Part shown: positions 59,001-64,000 of the stretch, piece by piece
Numbering within the stretch: the first letter of the stretch is position 1
How the letters are laid out: each line of letters opens with the position of its first letter
Assembly (NCBI RefSeq): GCF_003344965.1
Contig: NZ_CP031194.1
Span: forward strand, 4,216,001 to 4,280,000
Direction: 5' to 3'
From: Streptomyces paludis
Lineage (GTDB): Bacteria; Actinomycetota; Actinomycetes; Streptomycetales; Streptomycetaceae
Length of the DNA stretch: 64,000 nucleotides
The notes under the pieces: model-generated
The model's input: the letters and a program-made list of their open reading frames with translations, nothing else
Databases searched by the model: none
What the model was told of the DNA's origin: nothing
Translations under genes and position numbers: made by a program

Positions 59001-59549
59001 CGCAGCAGGAGGAACCAGTCGCTCTCGGCGGTCGCTCCCCACGCGGCGATCGATCCGCGGATCGCGGAGGGCCAGCTCGACGGCCTCTGTGAAGGCGTGC
59101 CGGAACTCACCCTCCAGGGTCTGACGCAGGCCGGCCTCGTGCCCCAGGACGATCTCCACCGGGCCGACCGTCACACCGAGTCGTCTGAACAACGGTGCCA
59201 ACCTGTAAGGCTCCTCACGGTCGCCAGCCCACTCCAGCTGCTGGGCTCGGGTCGGCAGGGCCGAGTAGTAGAACGAAGCCTGTGCCTTTACCGTGACGGA
59301 GCTGGCGTTCTCGGCCTCGAACTCGAACCCGAGGCTGTCCGGAGTGGTGCGTCCGTACCTCGGAGCCGTGCCCCCAGGTTCGACGGTGTGGGGGCCGAGG
59401 CTCTCCATGAAGTACCGGGCGCTGGGAGGCTCGCCCAGGCACATGTCGCCTTGGGCTTCTCCGGTCGCGTCGCTGACCACAGCGCTCACGAGGTGCTCGA
59501 CGAGAGCTGTCTGCTGGTCGACGCTCGGCTCGAAGGGGGGAGTGGTCAC
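56094..59549 (-). CDS. drmA: DISARM DrmA-type SF2 helicase
   Basis: An 1151-residue helicase. Walker A is WYPTGGGKTEAYLG (Lys about 481) and motif II is IIDELHMVNEE (about 712). VVATTATIRGED is motif III, and QASSRVGRAYHGLV is motif VI. The insert between motifs I and II carries a zinc ribbon (CPYCGERSVH...CGNKQCGK) and CWCPPHGF...CHERH, as in DrmA. DrmA with DrmB forms the DNA-sensing core of DISARM. GTG 59549 follows GGGGAGA at about 5 bases. The frame remains open to 59870, but that segment lacks helicase features. It is the first gene of the minus-strand operon. Confidence 0.88.
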   Translation of the reverse strand: MTTPPFEPSVDQQTALVEHLVSAVVSDATGEAQGDMCLGEPPSARYFMESLGPHTVEPGGTAPRYGRTTPDSLGFEFEAENASSVTVKAQASFYYSALPTRAQQLEWAGDREEPYRLAPLFRRLGVTVGPVEIVLGHEAGLRQTLEGEFRHAFTEAVELALRDPRIDRRVGSDRRERLVPPAAMEDDKSFEQWLAREVGGDPVVPSPAAHVVVTSRPVASGRLRVTATLQNLATDPVVTVQGRGSNAGRSRRDEARDNALFRAGLEVVGDRLLPIVMDLGADAYRYSGELGAYANNCGIEPRWHDGRLVSVRSVPVPQHDTHRAVARTDERWGYAALATDPLPVLDDLADEMEAYLDAPVWNTADLQDRPELALRKESDRRAAALEVARFRDGIAWLRRDSRLLVAFQLANESMTELNTRKKRKNGGWRLFQLVAIVSQLGALAWREHPQHLFTPGLWGDDEDVDPTEAATVVWYPTGGGKTEAYLGLVLVCMFYDRTRGKKVGVSAWCRFPLRLLTLQQTQRQLDVIAAAETVRDRNADRIRQVGGDPGWPFFIGFYAGGGNTPNSLTSDRMLDRLRSSEAERHAYRLVHDCPYCGERSVHIPPPDPQRLRLEHVCGNKQCGKVLPIVVVDTEIYRYLPTVVVGTLDKLANIGLSDRFGALIGDVDCWCPPHGFGRGGKCHERHAPGHPKSSPRALDTPLYDPSPSLEIIDELHMVNEELGAFSGHYEGLLAEVQRTLTSRHRPDGRGVRMKVVATTATIRGEDRQSEHLFGLRSVVVPLPGPNLDESFYWRLDRSLPLRRFVGVMPTRGTAEMTLVRILTSAHRALWKLDQRRGLPPALETWPEEELRTVVDLYRTSLTYATTLVDFGRIRRSLDTQVNEALRREGFPDLRVAELKGETRLDEVRSVLDDLSSPNGNTGMVVATSMVSHGVDVDRLNLMLFNGMPRSMAEYIQASSRVGRAYHGLVFMLFNPVRERDRSHYRYHGKFHEYLDRMVEPVAINRWSRFAVRRTLPGILMGHLLQIANRDWWRAGNAPGHLHDLSKMQAALHDPSRGGLEGVQLTELLEALHSVFQSDRPEGQELRSDLEEMVEHALASLRSAGASAALAGGNNRGYRATGDYLGLECRPMTSLRDVSEGIPFHIVSDGRRS

Positions 59550-59880
59550 GTCGTCTCCCCATGCGGACCGCGGTATGCCGCAGGCAAGGGGGAGGGGCTG
59601 CAAGAGGACCTGGCGAGGCAGGTGCCGTCGCCGACGATCTGCCGACGGGGGAGCCGATTCGGCTCCGATGCGCGTGCCGGGGTTGGCGAACATGCCCAAC
59701 CGGCCCGCAGGACAGGGGTGTCCACGGGAACTCCAAGGTCCGCGAGTCAGAAGCCGCCATGGCACGACGCCATGGCCGGACACCTTCCGCTTCTCCGAAC
59801 CTGAGCAGAGCATGGGCTCCGGCGCAGCGAAGTCGCAAGCCGCTAACCCAAGTGGATCTAATCTGTCCAAAATGATTCGA
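59550..59880. promoter_or_regulatory. Region upstream of the drmA operon
   Basis: Upstream of drmA the sequence is GC-rich to about 59850 and then becomes AT-rich (59855-59900, for example TCTAATCTGTCC and AAAATGATTCGATTTATTGCC). The operon promoter is most likely here, but no -10/-35 pair is clear enough to fix. Confidence 0.35.
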
Positions 59881-59902
59881 TTTATTGCCTAAATTGATCG
59901 AA
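59876..59902. promoter_or_regulatory. AT-rich inverted repeat at the right edge of the defence operon
   Basis: TTCGAT (59876-59881) and ATCGAA (59897-59902) form a short inverted repeat around an A/T-rich 15-base centre, about 330 bases upstream of drmA. It resembles a repressor site, but only 6-bp arms match, so support is weak. Confidence 0.3.
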
Positions 59903-60709
59903 CTCGCCCAGGAGCTCCTGCTCGGAGTGATCGCTACCCCCACCCCCTTCGGCCGTGAACGGGCCGCCGACCTCTGCCGTGAGGGCAGGTTACGAGCGGT
60001 CCCGCCCTCGCCTGACCGGCACGAATTCTCGGTGCTGGTCGTCGCGTGTCGTCAGTCCGGGTTTCCGCTCCGTGCCTCAGCTGTCTGTCCCGGGCGTGTG
60101 TCAGTGAGTTGAACTGAGGTTCCCCGTGTGTCCTGAACGTGAAGGAGAGTTCGATGTAGGAAGAACGATCTGGAGCGATGCTGCACGGATGATGAAGGTT
60201 TTGGCCCTTCGGAGTCGCCCTGCGGAGGGAGGCTTCAAACCGCCTCATGCTGCGTTGGCTGAAGACCGTCGTGGTGAGCGATGAGGAAAAGGCGCTGGTC
60301 AAGGCGTCAGGTGGGGGCCGGGAAGACGAACGCGAGTGAACCACTGCTGACGTGTCGTTACTCATGAGGTGACATCGAAACCGGGGCGTGGGGAAAGTTC
60401 CGGGATGAGCCTGGCGGGAGTCCGCTGACTGGCCAGGTGGTGTCCGGCATGGAGGTGGCGTGAGCCCGGTCTGCGGCGTCCGTGTGGAACAGGAGAAGGC
60501 ACGTCCGGATGCTGCCCGTCAACGTGGACGGGCGAGAGGGAGTGCCCCGAATCGGTGAAGACCGTGAGGGGTCGAGTACCGATGCCGGGTGTGCCGGCGG
60601 ACCGGTTCGTAGTAGTGGTGATGTCCCTGGAACGGGGGCGGAGCGAAAGAGCCGGGTCGTTCGTGGCTGTGTTCGTTCGATCAACCGGAAGTTCTCCGGG
60701 AGGAGTCGT

Positions 60710-61972
60710 GTGGATCAGCAGAAAGCGCCGGACAAGCCGTTCGTAATTTCGAAGCGGGCAGTCTGGGAGGCGTGGGAGAAGGTCAGAGCGAACAAAGGTG
60801 CGCCCGGAGCTGACGGGGTGTCGCTTGAGGCGTTCGAGTCCGATCTGAAGAACAACCTCTTCAAGATCTGGAACCGGATGTCCTCGGGTAGCTACTTCCC
60901 GCCGCCGGTGCGCGCGGTCGAGATCCCGAAGGCGCACGGCCGGGGCATCAGAGTGCTTGGTGTGCCGGGTGTGGCTGATCGGGTAGCGCAGACGGTGGTG
61001 GCCAGGGTGCTGGAGGAGCGGGCCGAGCCTGTCTTTCATCCGGACTCCTATGGCTATCGTCCGCAGCGTTCCGCGCTCGATGCGGTGGCCGCCTGCCGGG
61101 AACGCTGCTGGAAGACGAACTGGGTGATCGATCTCGACATCCGGGCGTTTTTCGACAGCGTCCCCTGGGCTCTGGTGGTCAAGGCGGTCGAGGCGGTCTG
61201 CGATCTGCCGTGGGTATTGCTGTATGTGAAGCGGTGGTTGGCCGCGCCACTGGCGATGCCCGACGGCACGCTGGTGCAGCGGGACCGGGGAACCCCACAG
61301 GGCTCAGCGGTCTCACCCGTACTCGCGAATCTGTTCATGCATTACGCGTTCGATGCCTGGTTGGCCCGGGAGTTCCCGGCTGTCCGGTTCGAGCGGTATG
61401 CGGACGATGCGGTTGTGCACTGCGTCACCGAGCGCCAGGCCCGTGAGGTCCTGGCGGCGCTCGGGAAACGGATGCGTGAGGTCGGACTGGAGCTGCACCC
61501 GGACAAGACCCGGGTCGTGTACTGCAAGGACAATAAGCGCCAAGGCCCTCACCGGGACACGGCGTTCACGTTCTTGGGGTTCACCTTCCGGGCTCGCGGG
61601 GCGCGGGACAAGCAGGGGCGGATGTTCAGCTCCTTCATGCCCGCGATCAGCAAGGACGCTCTGAAGGCGATCGGTGCGCAGGTGCGGTCCTGGCGGCTGC
61701 ACCAGCACACAGGTCTTTCCGAAGCGGACCTCGCGCAGTGGATCAATCCCATCGTGCGAGGCTGGATGAACTACTACGGCGCGTTCTACCGGTCCGCGCT
61801 GTATCCCCTCCTGGGACGCATCAACGCCTACCTGGTGCGATGGATGCGGAAGAAGTACAAGCGGCTGCAGGGGCACAAGAAGGCCCGCGACTCGTGGGAG
61901 AGGGCGATCCGGCTGCGGCCGGGCTTCTTCGCCCACTGGCGATGGGTCACATGGGCTCCCGCCGTCTGGTGA
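60710..61972 (+). CDS. ltrA: Group II intron reverse transcriptase/maturase
   Basis: A 420-residue protein. RT domains include NKGAPGADGVSLE, IRVLGVPGVADRVAQ, SYGYRPQRSALDA, DIRAFFDSVPW, GTPQGSAVSPVLANLF and the catalytic YADDAVV (about residue 235), then LHPDKTRVVYC and TFLGFTF. The maturase X domain ends with the usual LRPGFFAHWRWV. No HNH endonuclease domain is present. The protein binds its intron RNA, assists splicing and copies it back into DNA. GTG 60710 has GGGAGGAG about 5 bases upstream. The frame is open to 60482, but that part belongs to the intron RNA. Confidence 0.9.
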   Translation: MDQQKAPDKPFVISKRAVWEAWEKVRANKGAPGADGVSLEAFESDLKNNLFKIWNRMSSGSYFPPPVRAVEIPKAHGRGIRVLGVPGVADRVAQTVVARVLEERAEPVFHPDSYGYRPQRSALDAVAACRERCWKTNWVIDLDIRAFFDSVPWALVVKAVEAVCDLPWVLLYVKRWLAAPLAMPDGTLVQRDRGTPQGSAVSPVLANLFMHYAFDAWLAREFPAVRFERYADDAVVHCVTERQAREVLAALGKRMREVGLELHPDKTRVVYCKDNKRQGPHRDTAFTFLGFTFRARGARDKQGRMFSSFMPAISKDALKAIGAQVRSWRLHQHTGLSEADLAQWINPIVRGWMNYYGAFYRSALYPLLGRINAYLVRWMRKKYKRLQGHKKARDSWERAIRLRPGFFAHWRWVTWAPAVW

Positions 61973-61983
61973 CCAGAGCGACA

Positions 61984-62058
61984 AGAGCCGTGTAACGAGA
62001 GATCGTTACGCACGGTTCTGTGAGGGCCGGAGGGTGCGATTCCCTCCGGCTACTCGAC
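61984..62058 (+). ncRNA. Group II intron domains V and VI
   Basis: Domain V: AGAGCCGTG (61984-61992) pairs with CACGGTTCT (62011-62019). T61993 pairs with A62008, C62009-G62010 form the two-base bulge, and AACGA / TCGTT close on a GAGA tetraloop. The AGC triad is at 61986-61988. Domain VI: GCCGGAGG pairs with CCTCCGGC, followed by the bulged-A region TACTCGAC. This is the catalytic core of the ribozyme. Confidence 0.85.
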
Positions 62059-62117
62059 CCGAGATGCGGAGGATGCTGGCAGAGGGTCAGATGGGACTTA
62101 TGAGAGGAACATCGACG

Positions 62118-62429
62118 ATGCCTGCACCGAGAAAATATCCGCTGGAGTTGCGTGAGCGTGCGGTGTGGATGGGCTGCACCACCGAGCCGAAGCCGGTGAT
62201 CAAGCGGATGGCCGACGAGCTGGGTGTGTATCCCGAGGCTCTGCGGGGCTGGATCCGTCAGGCCGAGGCAGACCACGGCGAGCTCGACGACCGGCCGACC
62301 ACCGCCGAACGCGAGGCACTCGCGGTCCTGCGCAAGGAGAACGCCCAGCTCAAGCGGTCGAACGAGATCCTCAAAGCCGGCTCGGTTTTTTTCGCCCAAG
62401 AGCTTGACGCGACCCGGCGAAGGTACTGA
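62118..62429 (+). CDS. IS3-family transposase OrfA
   Basis: A 103-residue helix-turn-helix protein (PRKYPLELRERAVWM, VIKRMADELGVYPEALRGWIRQAE) with a terminal leucine-zipper-like LRKENAQLKRSNEILKAGSVFF. It is the upstream frame of an IS3-type element. A T7 run at 62386-62392 near its end is a plausible site for the programmed frameshift into OrfB. The ATG at 62118 follows GAGAGGAA. The element's left inverted repeat was not located. Confidence 0.85.
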   Translation: MPAPRKYPLELRERAVWMGCTTEPKPVIKRMADELGVYPEALRGWIRQAEADHGELDDRPTTAEREALAVLRKENAQLKRSNEILKAGSVFFAQELDATRRRY

Positions 62430-62734
62430 CGTTCCTCAAGGAACGCGGTGACCTCGGTGTCGAGCCCGTCCTGCGGGAACGGCACATCCCCTCCTCCACC
62501 TACTACCGCTGGTGCCGAAGCGAGAATGACCCCTGCGAACACAGCCGCCGGGACGCGGAACTGACCGAGAAGATCAGACAGATCCACGCGGACTCCGGCG
62601 TCGTCTACGGCTCCCCACGTGTCCCCGCCGTCCTGCGGCGCGAGGGCGCCGCGACCGGCCGCAAACGGGTCGAGCGCCTGATGTGCGAGGCCGGCCTGCA
62701 CGGAATCAGCCCACGCCGTAGTGAAAGAGGCTGA
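62423..62734 (+). pseudogene. IS3-family OrfB, truncated before the catalytic domain
   Basis: A 103-residue fragment in the frame one off from OrfA. It begins LTFLKERGDLGVEPVLRE and continues through the HTH_21 region with STYYRWCRSE, HADSGVVYGSPRV and RKRVERLMCEAGLHG. It ends at a TGA at 62732 with SPRRSERG. The DDE integrase core (about 150 residues) is missing, so the element cannot transpose by itself. The break is 29 bases before the end of the TPR gene. Confidence 0.75.
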
Positions 62735-62762
62735 GAGGGATGCTGTCACTGACTTCTTTCTG

Positions 62763-64000
62763 CTATCCCTCCGCTTTCCGCTTACTGTTGGCGTCCATCT
62801 CCGCCAGGGCTGCACGCGCGCGTTCGACCGTGCGGGTGTTTCTGGCGTCGCGGAGGCCGAGCGTGTAGAAGCGCCGGGCCTCCGTTAGCCGTCCGAGGTC
62901 ACGCAGGCAGTCACCGACGGTGAGGTAGGTGTCGGGGCGGCCCGTGGTCTCGTCGGTACGGCCGAGAAGGACAAGCGCCCGCCGGGCGCACGAGAGCCCG
63001 TCCGCCGGTCTGCCACGGAGCCGGGCCAAGCCGGCGAGGTTCTTGAGGCACTGGGCCTGTCCCACGACACGCTCCAGGTCCCGGTTCAATTCGAGCGCTG
63101 TGCGGGTGTGTTCCTCCGCGATGTCCAGGGCACCCATACGTTCCGCGCAGACGCCCAGATGCTGGTGGGAACGGGCCATCTCCTCGGGTGCGTCACGGGC
63201 GATGGCCGAGCGTAGGGCGGCGTCGAACTCAGCGTGCGCCGCCTCGTAATTCTCGGTGAGCACGTACAGGGTGCCGATCTGGTTGCGCAGTTCCTCCGCC
63301 TGGGCCACGTCACCTGTGCTCTCGCAGAGACCGAGCGCCGACCGGCAATGTGCCATGGCAGTGTCCATATCCCCGTCGTCCTCCGCCAGGTAGGCCAGGC
63401 TTCGGTGACAGGAGCTGACCGCGCCGAGATCCTCGAACCGCGTGAAGACCTCCTGGGCCTCCTCGAAGCCGGCTCTGGCCTCTACCAGGCGTCCGTCGTC
63501 GGCGTTCAGCATGGACAGCTGATATAGAGCGGCGGCGGCGTCCCGTTCCAAGCCCAACTCGCGGAGGGCCGTGTGGGCCCGGCTGTATCGGGCCCCGGCG
63601 ATGCGGTGATCGCCCTGTTCGTGCTCGATGGATCCGAGCTGGTGCTCGGCGTATGCGATGCTCTGCCGGTCGTTGGCGGCCGTGCCGACGGCCAGCGCCC
63701 GTTCCAGGTGTTCGCGTGCTTCCTTCATGTCGCCCCGGTCCCGGGCGATGAGACCGAGCTGGCGATGGACGATGGCCTCCGACTCCGTGCCCGGTTCACT
63801 CCACTCCAGCATCCGCTGGCACAGTGCCCGCTCGGTCGTCCAACGGCCCATCGCGTGCAGCACGCGGCAGAGGCGGCGGCCCAGCGCTCCCGCCTCTTGG
63901 TGCAGCCGGACGGCGCCGAGATGGTGCAAGGACTCGAACGCCGCGTCGACGCGCACCGGTTCAGGCAAGCCGGTGTCGGAGAAGATTTCCTCTGTGTACG
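62763..64000 (-). CDS. TPR-repeat protein, C-terminal part (5' end outside the window)
   Basis: At least 412 residues of tandem TPR-like helices (for example HRQLGLIARDRGDMKEAREHLERAL, HQLGSIEHEQGDHRIAG and HLGVCAERMGALDIAEEHTRTALEL, each described by part of a repeat). The frame is open to the window end (YTEEIFSDTGLPEP), so the true start lies upstream, outside. The architecture fits the sensor region of Streptomyces AfsR/SARP- or NB-ARC-type regulators, but no ATPase or DNA-binding domain is visible here. It ends at a TAG just after the IS3 remnant. Confidence 0.75.
   Translation of the reverse strand, partial: YTEEIFSDTGLPEPVRVDAAFESLHHLGAVRLHQEAGALGRRLCRVLHAMGRWTTERALCQRMLEWSEPGTESEAIVHRQLGLIARDRGDMKEAREHLERALAVGTAANDRQSIAYAEHQLGSIEHEQGDHRIAGARYSRAHTALRELGLERDAAAALYQLSMLNADDGRLVEARAGFEEAQEVFTRFEDLGAVSSCHRSLAYLAEDDGDMDTAMAHCRSALGLCESTGDVAQAEELRNQIGTLYVLTENYEAAHAEFDAALRSAIARDAPEEMARSHQHLGVCAERMGALDIAEEHTRTALELNRDLERVVGQAQCLKNLAGLARLRGRPADGLSCARRALVLLGRTDETTGRPDTYLTVGDCLRDLGRLTEARRFYTLGLRDARNTRTVERARAALAEMDANSKRKAEG

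Larger units (their letters stand above)
60096..62058 (+). mobile_element. Group II intron (bacterial class C-like)
   Basis: A retroelement of about 1.95 kb. The 3' end is clear: domain V hairpin at 61984-62019 and domain VI at 62023-62058 ending CTACTCGAC. The reverse transcriptase gene lies inside domain IV. The 5' end should begin GTGYG; both GTGTG at 60096 and GTGTG at 60126 fit, so the left boundary is uncertain by about 30 bases. The encoded protein lacks an endonuclease domain, as in class C introns, which insert near terminators. The intron separates the defence island from the IS3 remnant. Confidence 0.75.
62118..62734 (+). mobile_element. Partial IS3-family insertion sequence
   Basis: It contains an intact orfA and the N-terminal quarter of orfB. 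The right end with the DDE domain and terminal repeat is lost. It lies directly after the group II intron and before the convergent TPR gene. No target duplication can be recognised. Confidence 0.75.

Noticed and set aside
59885..60112. 75-codon open frame left of the group II intron, a possible interrupted gene
   Set aside because: The start codon would be TTG without a ribosome site and no family is recognised. It also overlaps the uncertain 5' end of the intron.
60482..60709. Upstream extension of the reverse transcriptase frame
   Set aside because: It overlaps intron RNA domains. The GTG at 60710 has a strong ribosome site and the family N-terminus.

Overview
The window is high-GC actinobacterial chromosome, almost certainly Streptomyces. 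Codon use, GTG starts, the PhoR-PhoP system, mycothiol biosynthesis (mshA), CarD and the universal sugar ABC-transporter ATPase MsiK all point there. The first 24 kb follows, as far as I remember it, the gene order of the S. coelicolor SCO4201-SCO4240 core region.

Core (1-24.2 kb). A PP2C phosphatase, an NlpC/P60 wall hydrolase and a methyltransferase precede mshA, a YbjN protein, an MFS exporter and gpmA. A small Cys-rich protein follows, then divergent phoU / phoR-phoP around a PHO-box-like repeat. After a lipoprotein come carD, ispD-ispF, a PPOX/F420 oxidoreductase, cysS, rlmB, a DoxX membrane protein, a sugar nucleotidyltransferase, msiK and tRNA-Thr(TGT). Several strong hairpin terminators separate these units.

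Accessory segment A (24.4-41 kb). An orphan tyrosine integrase, its XRE regulator and a small HTH/excisionase-like gene are followed by a phosphotransferase with an XRE/TPR regulator and by a NUDIX hydrolase with another XRE regulator. A tightly coupled plus-strand operon then runs from 32.3 to 40.4 kb: a clavaminate-synthase-like oxygenase, a histidine-kinase-like ATPase, a LuxR-type HTH protein, a HAD phosphatase, a GT-B-like protein, a thymidylate-synthase homologue with an Asn-to-Asp change typical of (d)CMP hydroxymethylases, a TobZ/NodU-type O-carbamoyltransferase and a second glycosyltransferase. A separate P-loop kinase follows. This looks like a cryptic pathway making a hydroxymethylated, possibly carbamoylated and glycosylated pyrimidine. 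Single-base frameshifts appear in the LuxR gene, the carbamoyltransferase and a nearby PD-(D/E)XK gene.

Accessory segment B (42.4-59.6 kb) is the most striking part: a composite defence island. On the minus strand lie DISARM drmA and drmB, a previously unassigned protein with a PD-(D/E)XK signature, a MutL/MORC-type ATPase, a Z1 helicase-like ATPase, a DUF4420-like PD-(D/E)XK protein and an AIPR protein. The last four resemble the Mza set. At the far end, on the plus strand, is a C5-cytosine methyltransferase fused to an endonuclease III-like [4Fe-4S] domain. It is convergent and overlapping with a Vsr mismatch endonuclease. An AbrB-like protein sits between vsr and the AIPR gene. DrmC is absent. 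The likely logic is self-marking by 5mC, protection from deamination damage by Vsr and perhaps the EndoIII-like domain, and restriction by two helicase and two nuclease modules.

Right end (59.6-64 kb). A group II intron with its reverse transcriptase, a truncated IS3-family element and the C-terminal part of a TPR protein that runs off the window.
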